A stretch of 64,000 nt of DNA from an uncultured Algibacter sp. (GTDB taxonomy: Bacteria > Bacteroidota > Bacteroidia > Flavobacteriales > Flavobacteriaceae): the NCBI RefSeq assembly GCF_947490405.1, contig NZ_CANLGU010000001.1:372001-436000 (forward strand), in the 5' to 3' direction. A model generated the notes under the pieces. The model was not told the origin of the DNA. It did no database searches and was given only the letters and a program-made list of their open reading frames with translations. Positions within the stretch are counted from its first letter, which is position 1. Every line of letters begins with the position of its first letter. Shown here piece after piece: positions 48,419 to 57,242 of the stretch. The translations under genes were made by a program, and so were the position numbers.

Positions 48419-49306
48419 ATGAAAAAAATAAAATATATAATTTTCTTAATTGCTATTGTCGGAACAGTTATTAGTTGTGACGATACTGATGTATCTTCTG
48501 TGATTAGTGAAGATGCTAAACCAGTCGTTTCGGCTACCATATCATCATCATCATTGAGTGAATCTGATTCACCAACTGTGAACATTATGATTACCATGGA
48601 TAAGCCAATTAAAACTACTACAACTTTTATTGCAAACCAAGTAGGTGGAAATGCTTCTGAAGCTGACTTTGTTGTTGGCTCTGCTGTTGTTCCTGCTTTT
48701 CAAACATCAACCATTTTAGAAGTTGCAATTAATGATGACATATTACCTGAGGGAACTGAAACTTTGGAATTACAAATAACACCTGCTGGTGTACCAGATA
48801 TTTATGAGGTTTTAGAAACTCCTGTTGTTAGTCTCAGTATAACAAATTCAACCTCAGATGACTTTGTTTTCAATATGGACTGGGATGCTTTGTATTTAGA
48901 TGCTGATGGTGGTGAACATCATCTATGTGATTATGATTTTGATATAGAAATTTATAATGCAGATTTTTCTGGTCCTATAGCTGCTAGTTACAGTGATTGT
49001 CCTGAGGAAATAAGATTATCTCCTGGAGATTTACCAGACGGAAACTATTGGTTAGCTCCTACTTTCTGGACTAACACTACTGCTGTTCCTCCAGCAGATC
49101 CAATTGATGTGCCTGTAATCTTAACATTTGCAAAACCTGGTTTATCTTTGGATACTGTTGATTTAACTGGACTATGGAATACCGAAGTTGGTGGAGTTGT
49201 TCAAGGCAATCCTGATTCAACTTTATTCAAGTATATATTAACAATATCTGGATCAACTTATACTGTAACCGATTCGGATACAGGCACTGTTGTTTTTCAA
49301 GGTTAA
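48419..49306 (+). CDS. SusCD-associated lipoprotein with Calx-beta-like domain
   Basis: 295 aa. Lipobox TVISC (Cys20) followed by DDTDVSS. Residues of about 38-145 resemble a Calx-beta repeat (LSESDSPTVNIMITMDKPIK, VAINDDILPEGTETLELQI). The rest is acidic and aromatic, with an HHLCDYDFDIEIYN segment that looks like a pre-peptidase or beta-jelly-roll type domain. Function unknown. Last gene of the four-gene SusCD unit, followed by a strong terminator at 49338. Confidence 0.8.
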   Translation: MKKIKYIIFLIAIVGTVISCDDTDVSSVISEDAKPVVSATISSSSLSESDSPTVNIMITMDKPIKTTTTFIANQVGGNASEADFVVGSAVVPAFQTSTILEVAINDDILPEGTETLELQITPAGVPDIYEVLETPVVSLSITNSTSDDFVFNMDWDALYLDADGGEHHLCDYDFDIEIYNADFSGPIAASYSDCPEEIRLSPGDLPDGNYWLAPTFWTNTTAVPPADPIDVPVILTFAKPGLSLDTVDLTGLWNTEVGGVVQGNPDSTLFKYILTISGSTYTVTDSDTGTVVFQG

Positions 49307-49337
49307 AAATTACTTACAAAAAAGGTATGATTTAAAT

Positions 49338-49369
49338 AAAAAAACCACTTCTAAAGAAGTGGTTTTTTT
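49338..49369 (+). terminator. Terminator of the SusCD operon
   Basis: ACCACTTC, loop TAAA, GAAGTGGT, flanked by A6 on the 5' side and T7 on the 3' side, 36 bp after the last stop codon. Confidence 0.92.
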
Positions 49370-49474
49370 ATTTCTTTTAAATTAAAAGAAATAAAAAATT
49401 AAACTTCAATTCTTAATCTCATATGGTTTCCTTTAAAGCCTTATATGACTAATCTAATAGTAAAATTATATCAT

Positions 49475-51133
49475 ATGAAATACTTTAGCCTACTGCTTTT
49501 TTTTAGTTTGTACCTAAACTCACAAAATACCGTAGGTGTAATTACTAATGAAAGTGGTGTTTTTAATGGATATACTTTGTTTACACCCAATACATCAAAA
49601 AAAACTTATTTAATTAATAATTGTGGTGAAATTGTACATCAATGGAATAGTACTAGTAATCCTGGTAATTCTGTTTATTTACTAGAATCTGGTAACTTAT
49701 TGAGGGCAGGCAAAGTGAGTAATCCAGATATTTCATTTGGTGGTGTTGGTGGCAAAGTTGAAATTTTAGACTGGAATAGTAATGTTATTTGGGAATACAT
49801 TTATTCTACACCTCAAGTTTCTCAACATCACGATATATTTCCACTACCTAATGGTAACGTTTTAATGCTTGCTGTATCAACATTAAATGAAGCTGAAGCT
49901 ATTCAAGCTGGTAGAAACCCTTCTTTAATTAATCAGGGAAAATTGTTTAATGAACAAATCCTAGAACTTAAACCTAATTTGACCAGCGGAAGTACAGAAA
50001 TAGTTTGGGAATGGCACATAAAAGATCATTTAGTTCAAGACTTTGATAGTACTAAAAGTAATTTTGGAGTTATAGCTGATAATGAGCAGCTTTTAGACAT
50101 TAACTATTTAAATAACAACCCAAATGGAGGTAGTGCTAATTGGTTACACTTCAATTCCATTCAATATAATTCTAATCTGGACCAAATTATAATTAGCTCC
50201 AGACTAATGAACGAAATATATATTATAGATCATTCTACTACAACAAATGAAGCATCTTCAAATTCTGGAGGAACTTATGGTAAAGGGGGAGATTTTCTTT
50301 ATCGTTGGGGAAATCCTGAAGCTTATGATCATGGAGATATTGATGACACAAAACTATTCGGTCAGCATTTCGCACATTGGATACCTGATGGGTTCTCTGA
50401 TGCTGGTAAGGTTATCATTTTCAATAATGGTGGTGCCAGAAATATAGACATGAATAATCTACCAATAAATTATTCTTCCATAGATATTATAGATCCTCCT
50501 CAATCTTCAAATGGGGTTTATATATATGATGAGAATAATATTAATGGTTATGGACCAATTGATAGTGAGTGGAATTACGTAAATCCAGTAGACCCTAAAA
50601 ACTTCTATTCACCTATATTATCAGGCGCTCAAAGATTATCTAATGGAAACACTTTAATATGTTCTGGTTCTTTAGGTTATTTTTTTGAAATCGATTCAAA
50701 CAACGATATAGTATGGGAATATATCAATCCTGATTCTAGCAACGGAATTATAGCTCAAGGAGATATACCATCAGCAAACCCTGTTTTTAGAGCAACAAAA
50801 TTACCTTTTGATTATCCAGCTTTTACAGGTAAAGATCTAACTCCTCGTAAAACAATAGAATCAGGTACTAGTTCTCAACCATGTTCTCTTTTAACTAATA
50901 ATTCCTTAACATTTAATAAATCCCATATATTTCCCAACCCTACTTCTAACATATTAAATATCCAAATAAATAAAAAAATAAAAAAATTAGAAGTATATAG
51001 TACATTAGGTGAAATCCTTATAAAAAATTACAATGAAAACAGAATCAATTTAAGTCAATTACCTAATGGGTTATATATTATTAAAATATTTACTGACAAT
51101 AGTTCTTTCAGTCAAAAAATCTTAAAACACTAA
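49475..51133 (+). CDS. Secreted arylsulfotransferase-like beta-propeller protein with T9SS tail
   Basis: 552 aa from the ATG at 49475 (MKYFSLLLFFSLYLNSQ signal peptide). The core resembles the ASST (aryl-sulfate sulfotransferase) family of beta-propellers: GYTLFTPNTSKKTYLINNCG, repeated W-E-Y strands (NVIWEYIYS, DIVWEYINP), QHHDIFPLPNGNVLML and NWLHFNSIQYN. The C-terminal 75 residues (from about 484, IFPNPTSNILNIQ, LPNGLYIIKIF) form a T9SS sorting domain, so it is exported to the surface or medium. Catalytic activity is not proven. It has its own unit between two terminators. Confidence 0.85.
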   Translation: MKYFSLLLFFSLYLNSQNTVGVITNESGVFNGYTLFTPNTSKKTYLINNCGEIVHQWNSTSNPGNSVYLLESGNLLRAGKVSNPDISFGGVGGKVEILDWNSNVIWEYIYSTPQVSQHHDIFPLPNGNVLMLAVSTLNEAEAIQAGRNPSLINQGKLFNEQILELKPNLTSGSTEIVWEWHIKDHLVQDFDSTKSNFGVIADNEQLLDINYLNNNPNGGSANWLHFNSIQYNSNLDQIIISSRLMNEIYIIDHSTTTNEASSNSGGTYGKGGDFLYRWGNPEAYDHGDIDDTKLFGQHFAHWIPDGFSDAGKVIIFNNGGARNIDMNNLPINYSSIDIIDPPQSSNGVYIYDENNINGYGPIDSEWNYVNPVDPKNFYSPILSGAQRLSNGNTLICSGSLGYFFEIDSNNDIVWEYINPDSSNGIIAQGDIPSANPVFRATKLPFDYPAFTGKDLTPRKTIESGTSSQPCSLLTNNSLTFNKSHIFPNPTSNILNIQINKKIKKLEVYSTLGEILIKNYNENRINLSQLPNGLYIIKIFTDNSSFSQKILKH

Positions 51134-51137
51134 ATTA

Positions 51138-51186
51138 AAAGGTATTAAAAACTACTCTTTAAAAAAGAGTAGTTTTTAATACCTTT
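51138..51186. terminator. 23-bp perfect hairpin between the ASST-like gene and rlmB
   Basis: The arms 51138-51160 and 51164-51186 are fully complementary with a 3-nt loop; AAAGGTATTAAAAACTACTC opens the left arm. It lacks a separate T tract but ends in UUU. It ends only 6 bp before the rlmB ATG, so it both closes the upstream gene and overlaps the ribosome-binding region of rlmB. Confidence 0.85.
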
Positions 51187-51192
51187 ACCCCA

Positions 51193-51927
51193 ATGGAAAA
51201 CCAAACTCAGATATTCGGAATACGAGCTATTATAGAAGCTATAAATGCTGGGGAAACTATTGATAAAGTATTTCTACAGAAAGGAGAACGAGGCGAGCTA
51301 TTCAGTGAGCTAGAATCGCTTTTAAACAAAAAGTCTATAAATAGATCATACGTACCAGTTGAAAAACTTAATAGACTCACTAAAAAGAATCATCAAGGTG
51401 CTGTAGCTCAAATTTCACCCATAGAATTTCATGACATTGAAAACCTTGTTATGAATGTAATGGAGTCTGGTAAAACACCTCTTTTTCTTTTACTAGACCA
51501 ACTAAGTGATGTTAGAAATTTTGGTGCTATTATTAGAACTGCTGAATGTACTGGTGTTGATGGAATAATCATCCAGAAAAAAGGTGGTGCACCAGTTAAT
51601 GGAGACACCATAAAAACAAGTGCTGGTGCTGTTTTTAAAATTCCTATTTGTAAAGTAGACCATATTAAAGATGCTGTGTTTTATATGCAAGCTTCTGGTA
51701 TAAAAGTTATTGCTGCTACTGAAAAAACAAATGATACCTTATACGATGTTTCGTTTATAGAACCTTGCGCCATCATTATGGGATCAGAAGGCAGAGGTAT
51801 TAACCCCTCTACTTTAAAAGTTGTTGATGCTAAAGCCAAACTCCCTTTATTTGGCGAGATAGAATCTTTAAATGTATCTGTAGCCTGTGGTGCTTTTTTA
51901 TATGAAGTTATAAGACAACGTCGTTAA
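51193..51927 (+). CDS. rlmB: 23S rRNA 2'-O-ribose methyltransferase, TrmH family
   Basis: 244 aa. An N-terminal substrate-binding domain (IFGIRAIIEAINAGETIDKV, KGERGELFSELESLL) and the SPOUT knot with motif 1 LLLDQLSDVRNFGAIIRTAE, motif 2 IIMGSEGRGI and motif 3 LNVSVACGAFLYEVI. SAM-dependent methylation of G2251-type sites is the family role; it could be another SpoU-type methyltransferase. The 3' end overlaps the convergent rhomboid gene by 4 bp. Confidence 0.93.
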   Translation: MENQTQIFGIRAIIEAINAGETIDKVFLQKGERGELFSELESLLNKKSINRSYVPVEKLNRLTKKNHQGAVAQISPIEFHDIENLVMNVMESGKTPLFLLLDQLSDVRNFGAIIRTAECTGVDGIIIQKKGGAPVNGDTIKTSAGAVFKIPICKVDHIKDAVFYMQASGIKVIAATEKTNDTLYDVSFIEPCAIIMGSEGRGINPSTLKVVDAKAKLPLFGEIESLNVSVACGAFLYEVIRQRR

Positions 51928-52652
51928 TCCAATTTGTTATCCTTAAAAGTATAGTTAACAGTAGGTAGCTTCTCCTCCATTTCTGGCTCTAGGGTTTCTA
52001 TAAAATTTCCATCTTCATCAAAATGCTTAAGGAACGGATCATCATCTTCATTAAAATGTTCTTCTTCCCAAACATATTTTTTGGGTTTTGCTATTTCTTT
52101 TCTAAAAAATAGTGCAAATAATAACCCAGTAATTAAACCTGCTAAATGTCCTTCCCAAGAAACACCCTTTTCTATGGGTAACGTATACCAAATCATACTT
52201 CCATAAAGAAATATTACCATTAAAGATAAAGCTATAAGCCTGTAATGCTTTGCAATGACACCTTTAAAAAACGTAAAGCTTACCAATACATATATAAGCC
52301 CACTTGCTCCTATGTGGTATGATGGTCTGCCAATACACCAAGTTAAGAGACCAGACAATAGAATACCAAATAAAATAACTCTCCATGCTATGTGCCTGTA
52401 AAAATAAAATAATGCTGTTGAAAGCACGAATAATGGTACTGTATTATGGTATATATGCTTAATATCTCCATGTAGAAACGGACTTAGCAAAACACCTCGC
52501 AATCCTTTTAATGTTTGTGGGTAAACACCATATTTACTAAAGTTGTAACCAAAACGTACCTCAAACCAAAACACTAACCAAATAGTTAATACAAAAAATA
52601 TAGGGTATGCAATTACACCTGTGGAAAATTTAAAATGTTCTTTTTTACTCAT
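51924..52652 (-). CDS. Rhomboid-family intramembrane serine protease
   Basis: 242 aa with about six membrane segments. The catalytic dyad is Ser in YHIGASGLIY and His in WEGHLAGLITG; HIYHNTVPLF carries the conserved HxxxN of the second membrane helix. A cytosolic acidic tail (HFNEDDDPFLKHFDEDG) follows. Substrates unknown. It runs convergent to rlmB, overlapping its end by 4 bp, and the 223-bp gap to rarA upstream contains no gene. Confidence 0.93.
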   Translation of the reverse strand: MSKKEHFKFSTGVIAYPIFFVLTIWLVFWFEVRFGYNFSKYGVYPQTLKGLRGVLLSPFLHGDIKHIYHNTVPLFVLSTALFYFYRHIAWRVILFGILLSGLLTWCIGRPSYHIGASGLIYVLVSFTFFKGVIAKHYRLIALSLMVIFLYGSMIWYTLPIEKGVSWEGHLAGLITGLLFALFFRKEIAKPKKYVWEEEHFNEDDDPFLKHFDEDGNFIETLEPEMEEKLPTVNYTFKDNKLD

Positions 52653-52875
52653 TGAAATAAAGGTAGCAAATAGTTATCCAACTTCATATTATGTGCTAAA
52701 TTGGCAGATAAACCCAGCGAGAGAGATTTTCGTGAATAGTTCACAACCAAGCATTAAATATGAAAAGTTACTACAAAATATTCATGTTTACGAATTTAAA
52801 AATAAAAGCACGACTCCCAATTTTTCTTAGGGAGACACTCCCAAAAAATTAATAAATTACTGTAATTTTACAATT

Positions 52876-54159
52876 ATGAATGCAAATGTGCCACTAGCAG
52901 AACGATTACGCCCTAAAACCTTGACAGACTACGTTAGCCAAACGCACTTGGTAGGCGAAGGCGGTACATTAACTCAACACATAAAACAAGGCTTAATACC
53001 TTCTATGATTTTTTGGGGCCCTCCAGGAACAGGAAAAACCACACTTGCAAATATAATTGCTACAGAATCTGGCAGACCTTTTTACACTTTAAGTGCCATA
53101 AATTCTGGAGTTAAAGACATTAGGGAAGTCATTGACAAGGCAAAACAAAGTGGCGGCTTGTTTACCACTAAAAACCCAATTTTATTTATTGATGAAATTC
53201 ATAGATTTAGTAAGTCTCAACAAGACTCCTTACTTCAGGCTGTTGAAAAAGGGTGGATAACACTTATTGGTGCCACTACCGAAAATCCAAGTTTTGAAGT
53301 AATTTCAGCACTTTTATCACGTTGTCAAGTTTATATTTTAAATGCTTTTGACAAAACCGATTTGGAAACCCTTTTAAACCGTGCTATTCAATCGGATGAG
53401 CATATTTCAAAAAAAAGTATAACCTTAAAAGAGACCAATGCACTCCTCAGGTTATCTGGAGGGGATGCAAGAAAATTGCTTAATATTTTTGAACTTTTAG
53501 TGAATTCTTACGATACCGAAGAGATAGTAATTAGTGATGAGGAAGTGCTAGAACGGATTCAAAATAATACGGTTCGATACGATAAAACAGGTGAGCAACA
53601 TTATGATATTATTTCAGCATTTATTAAGTCTATAAGAGGTAGCGATCCTAATGGAGCTGTATATTGGTTGGCTCGCATGATTGAAGGTGGCGAAGACGTA
53701 AAATTTATTGCGCGTCGTTTACTAATTTCAGCAAGTGAGGACATAGGAAACGCCAACCCAACTGCACTAGTAATTGCAAACAACACCTTTCAAGCAGTAT
53801 CTACTATTGGTTATCCTGAATCTCGTATTATTTTAAGCCAGTGCGCCACATATTTAGCATGCTCGCCCAAAAGTAATGCTGCGTATATGGCTATTGGCAA
53901 AGCGCAACAACTAGTTAAGCAAACTGGAGATTTAAGTGTGCCTTTAGCTATTAGAAATGCACCTACAAAACTCATGAAAGAATTAGGCTATGGTGATAAT
54001 TACAAGTACGCACATAATTACAACAATAACTTTACAGAACAAGAATTTTTACCAGACGAGATTAAAAACGAAACCTTGTATGAACCTGGAAATAATGCCC
54101 GTGAAAATGTACAACGCGAGTTTTTAAAACAACGTTGGAAAGATAAATACAAGTATTAG
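52876..54159 (+). CDS. rarA: Replication-associated recombination protein A (AAA+ ATPase)
   Basis: 427 aa. Clamp-loader-related ATPase that acts at stalled forks. Walker A GPPGTGKTTLANIIA (about residues 49-63), Walker B ILFIDEIHRFSKSQQD, sensor 1 IGATTENPSFEV and the C-terminal tetramerisation region (GSDPNGAVYWLARMIEGGED, YGDNYKYAHNY). The start at 52876 gives MNANVPLAERLRPKTLTDYV, the usual N-terminus. It is followed by an interspersed repeat. Confidence 0.97.
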   Translation: MNANVPLAERLRPKTLTDYVSQTHLVGEGGTLTQHIKQGLIPSMIFWGPPGTGKTTLANIIATESGRPFYTLSAINSGVKDIREVIDKAKQSGGLFTTKNPILFIDEIHRFSKSQQDSLLQAVEKGWITLIGATTENPSFEVISALLSRCQVYILNAFDKTDLETLLNRAIQSDEHISKKSITLKETNALLRLSGGDARKLLNIFELLVNSYDTEEIVISDEEVLERIQNNTVRYDKTGEQHYDIISAFIKSIRGSDPNGAVYWLARMIEGGEDVKFIARRLLISASEDIGNANPTALVIANNTFQAVSTIGYPESRIILSQCATYLACSPKSNAAYMAIGKAQQLVKQTGDLSVPLAIRNAPTKLMKELGYGDNYKYAHNYNNNFTEQEFLPDEIKNETLYEPGNNARENVQREFLKQRWKDKYKY

Positions 54160-54165
54160 TTTTTT

Positions 54166-54313
54166 GGCGTTACCCAAGAGGTCGGGCTTTCCACTATATC
54201 TTTTTAAAATACTATTCTAAAGTTACAATAACCTCAACAATTTGTAAAAAACGGGTTCAAATAAAAACACAGTTTATAAACTTTAAAAAGGATGCCGTTA
54301 CAATCCCTAACGC
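54166..54313 (-). repeat. GCGTTAGGGAT...GGTAACGCC interspersed repeat, copy 3
   Basis: On the minus strand it starts GCGTTAGGGATTGTAACGGC, then ATCCTTTTTAAAG, and near the other end AAAAAGATATAGTGGAAAGC, CCGACC, and GGGTAACGCC. It fills the gap between rarA and the convergent gene at 54338. The middle (about 85 bp) is not shared with the other copies. Confidence 0.8.
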
Positions 54314-54337
54314 AGTTCTCGTTTCAATTTAAAAGCC

Positions 54338-55201
54338 TTAAAATTTTATATTAAGTGTATCTTGCATCAAAGTACTTCCAGTGTAATACTCAATAACCCA
54401 CACATCGCCTTTTTTATAAACCAAAGCACTACTACCCTCAACTAAAAAAGCATCTTTTAAATTAGTGTTCTTTATTCTATACACTACTTTTGGTGAGCTG
54501 TCCACTAACTGAAACCCATTTTCAATAGCTTGAGCATACAAAACATCAGATACAGCTTTTTCAATATCTTTGGCTTCAACAACTTGCTTAGGCTCTTGTT
54601 TTGCCATTTTAGGCAAACCTACTTTAGGTCTATCTGTAGTAACAGGTTCTGCCTTTTTCTCCTGTTTTAAATTAGCAATCTCTTGCTTTAATTCTTGAAT
54701 TTCTTTTGAAACTTCAGTTTTAGCAGCTGTAGATGTATTAGTAATAACAGAGGTTATTCTATCACTAGGCTCATATTTATAGTTTAGAGCTTCTATAAAT
54801 TTAAAAGCATCACGCAAAGCAAAATTATAAGCTGTTTTAAATTCTTTCTCTCTAGACTCTCCCATCTTTGAAGTAAAAACCACCTTATCATCACAGTCTT
54901 TTAATTCTATTTTTAGCTTTGTTTTAAACATCCCAGAATCCTTTAAAACATCAGATTTCAAGGCTAAACACCTATTAGCTGTTAAATCTTCTGGGTAATC
55001 TGAACCTTCCATAAGAGCCTCAAAACCATACTTTTCAAATAAAAATTCTGCTAAAGCATTTAATTGATATTGATTTTTTTCCTTTAAAAAATCAAATTTA
55101 TTAGGCACAATAACATATTTATAATTATTGATGCTTTTCTGAGAAAATACAGATGTAATTAAAAAACAGGTAAGAACAATGGAAAAAATATTTGCTTTCA
55201 T
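54338..55201 (-). CDS. Exported protein of unknown function with coiled coil
   Basis: 287 aa from the ATG at 55201 (MKANIFSIVLTCFLITSVFS signal peptide). The N-terminal domain (residues 20-150, YKYVIVPNKFDFLKEKNQYQ, EKYGFEALMEGSDYP) resembles periplasmic TolB-like or LptE-like binding folds; a short coiled coil (about 165-190, VSKEIQELKQEIANLKQEKK) leads to a basic linker and a C-terminal domain (GFQLVDSSPKVVYRIKNTN). No named family assigned. It is 60 bp downstream of the HAD gene on the same strand. Confidence 0.8.
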   Translation of the reverse strand: MKANIFSIVLTCFLITSVFSQKSINNYKYVIVPNKFDFLKEKNQYQLNALAEFLFEKYGFEALMEGSDYPEDLTANRCLALKSDVLKDSGMFKTKLKIELKDCDDKVVFTSKMGESREKEFKTAYNFALRDAFKFIEALNYKYEPSDRITSVITNTSTAAKTEVSKEIQELKQEIANLKQEKKAEPVTTDRPKVGLPKMAKQEPKQVVEAKDIEKAVSDVLYAQAIENGFQLVDSSPKVVYRIKNTNLKDAFLVEGSSALVYKKGDVWVIEYYTGSTLMQDTLNIKF

Positions 55202-55261
55202 ATTCAATTAATTTATTCTATTTGTAAATATACACTTTGCTAACTTAGATTAATAATAAAA

Positions 55262-55951
55262 TTAAAGGTACTGTTTTATATGTATCAAGTTATCAATTTG
55301 TATAACGTCTCGATTTATTGATGTTTGGTTTACATCAAAATGTATAACATCCATACCAATATTTATAGCTCCTATAATATCTGCTTCATAGCTATCCCCT
55401 ATCATAACACTTGTATTTGCTCTAGTATTTGCAAGATTTAAAGCATAATTAAATATAATAGGATTTGGTTTTTTCACACCAGCATTTTCAGAATTAGTAA
55501 CAGTTTCAAAATAATGAACAATATTAGAATTAGTCATTTTCTTATGCTGCACTTCATTAAATCCATTGGTTATAATATGTAATCTATAGTTTTCACTTAA
55601 ATAATCTAATATTTCAAAAGTGTTTTCAAACAAATTATTAAATGAACTTAAATGCGTGATATAATCATCAGCTAATTTGTAAACTAAATCATCTTTAACC
55701 TTAACATTAATCGCTTTAAAAGTTTCATTTAGTCTAGCATAACGCAAATCTTCCTTGGCTATTTTATCTTCCCTATACAACCTCCAATATTTTAAATTTA
55801 TTGGCACATAATGCTCTAAAAAATTATCAACATTAGCTGCTACACTATTAGCTTCAAAAATCTTTCTGAATGTTAATGCAGAGTTTTTTTCAAAATCCCA
55901 TAGCGTATGGTCTAAATCAAAAAATATATCTGTGATTCCTTTAAACTTCAT
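55262..55951 (-). CDS. HAD-family hydrolase, YjjG-like pyrimidine nucleotidase
   Basis: 229 aa. The motif I aspartates are in FFDLDHTLWDFEKNS (about residues 10-24), motif II in IITNGFNE, and motif III/IV in KKPNPIIFN and MIGDSYEADIIGA. The WDFEKNSALT stretch is characteristic of YjjG, which dephosphorylates non-canonical pyrimidine nucleotides. Its start overlaps the end of the NodB-like gene by 11 bp, so the radC/NodB-like/HAD genes form one unit. Confidence 0.9.
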   Translation of the reverse strand: MKFKGITDIFFDLDHTLWDFEKNSALTFRKIFEANSVAANVDNFLEHYVPINLKYWRLYREDKIAKEDLRYARLNETFKAINVKVKDDLVYKLADDYITHLSSFNNLFENTFEILDYLSENYRLHIITNGFNEVQHKKMTNSNIVHYFETVTNSENAGVKKPNPIIFNYALNLANTRANTSVMIGDSYEADIIGAINIGMDVIHFDVNQTSINRDVIQIDNLIHIKQYL

Positions 55952-57242
55952 TTGGCGATTCTAAAATTAAATTAAATAAGTCTTTGTAGCCCTCCCACCT
56001 CTTGGCATCACCAAATGTATAATTATGAAATACTGGAACAAATTCACCATCAACCTGTTTCACCGCATCAATTATCCCATTTAAGACCTTCTTCTTATCC
56101 AGCAAAGATCTTTGCTTTAGTAAGGCATAATCCATCAAATGATAAGGTACAATCTTTAATGGTGTTTGCACTTCATAATCCAAATCGTAAAATAAAAAAG
56201 GAGTACAAGAACCTGCTCTAAAACCAATGTGGTTAACATATCCCATGGTATAATCTTCTTTAATCTCTAATGCAATTAAATTTCTGTAAGTCTCAGGTAA
56301 ATTTAGCTTAGAAAAAGACTGTCTAGATGCTATTAAATTCGTATTTAAAATTTCTTCCATACGTTGCTTTTCTTTTTTTAGAAGAACATCATCTTCAAGA
56401 GCGAAATACGATATTTTAAGTCCTATTCTACAATAATCGCCAACATGTTTTATAAGCGACACAAATTTCTTTTTGTTTGGATTAATACCTTTATCATAGG
56501 TTGAGTAATCTCCTATCAAGAAAAAGAATAGAAACTTAAACTCTGAAGTTTTTTGTCTATTTATTAAATATTTAAACGTGTCATATGGGTCGTGTCTAAA
56601 TCCAAGTAGCACCATAAATCTGGTATACAAACTTTTAAGTCTTAATCTCACAAAGTCTTTAAGAGACCCTCCCATGGTTCGCATAATGCCTTTTAGCTTA
56701 TAGTTATATGCGCTGGGTACATCTATTAAAGGTTTAATTTTATAAGTTCTCTCTGGAAACTTAAACTCTGGAAATTGTTTTTGTAAGGCTTCTCTAAACT
56801 TATACGCCCAAATATCAACTACCGGTTGATGTAAAAAACCTGCTTTAAACGCTAAACTTTCAGTAGCTGTAAAACGTCCATACTCGTCTTTAACGTGTGG
56901 CAAATACTCTTCATATCTTGATAGTAAATAGAAGGATGCTGAAAAGATATCAAAAGGCATAGAGCTTTTCTCTCCAAGATAGAAAAAGCATTTTGTGTTT
57001 TCCCAATCTTGGATATGGATATCAATATCATTTAAACCTTGCTCAAATAAAATCTCATGGCTTTTTATAAAAAACTCATTACCTAATTGTTGCTTGGTAT
57101 AAGACATTTTTAAATCACCATGTGCTATAAACACTTCTATTTTAGTAGTAAAATCAACCTTTACACCTAGAATTCTGGTGCAAATATGCTTAAAAATATA
57201 GTTTAGTCTTGGTGATATTTTATGTGTATAAACTAAAAGCAT
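55941..57242 (-). CDS. NodB-like/polysaccharide-deacetylase-fold protein
   Basis: 433 aa. A long N-terminal domain (about residues 1-150) is followed by a NodB-like region (about 160-400). Family landmarks are DIFSASFYLLSRYEEYLPHV, HVGDYCRIGLKISY, MEEILNTNLIASRQSFSKL, DYTMGYVNHIGFRAGSCTP and FLFYDLDYEVQTPLKIVPY. The position where homologues usually have GLHPS reads GLKIS, so a metal ligand may be lost. It is probably a cell-envelope carbohydrate protein; activity uncertain. A TAATG junction couples it to radC upstream. Confidence 0.8.
   Translation of the reverse strand: MLLVYTHKISPRLNYIFKHICTRILGVKVDFTTKIEVFIAHGDLKMSYTKQQLGNEFFIKSHEILFEQGLNDIDIHIQDWENTKCFFYLGEKSSMPFDIFSASFYLLSRYEEYLPHVKDEYGRFTATESLAFKAGFLHQPVVDIWAYKFREALQKQFPEFKFPERTYKIKPLIDVPSAYNYKLKGIMRTMGGSLKDFVRLRLKSLYTRFMVLLGFRHDPYDTFKYLINRQKTSEFKFLFFFLIGDYSTYDKGINPNKKKFVSLIKHVGDYCRIGLKISYFALEDDVLLKKEKQRMEEILNTNLIASRQSFSKLNLPETYRNLIALEIKEDYTMGYVNHIGFRAGSCTPFLFYDLDYEVQTPLKIVPYHLMDYALLKQRSLLDKKKVLNGIIDAVKQVDGEFVPVFHNYTFGDAKRWEGYKDLFNLILESPNEV

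Noticed and set aside
51924-51927. rlmB/rhomboid 3' overlap as a frameshift or error
   Set aside because: Both proteins are complete; a 4-bp convergent overlap is ordinary.
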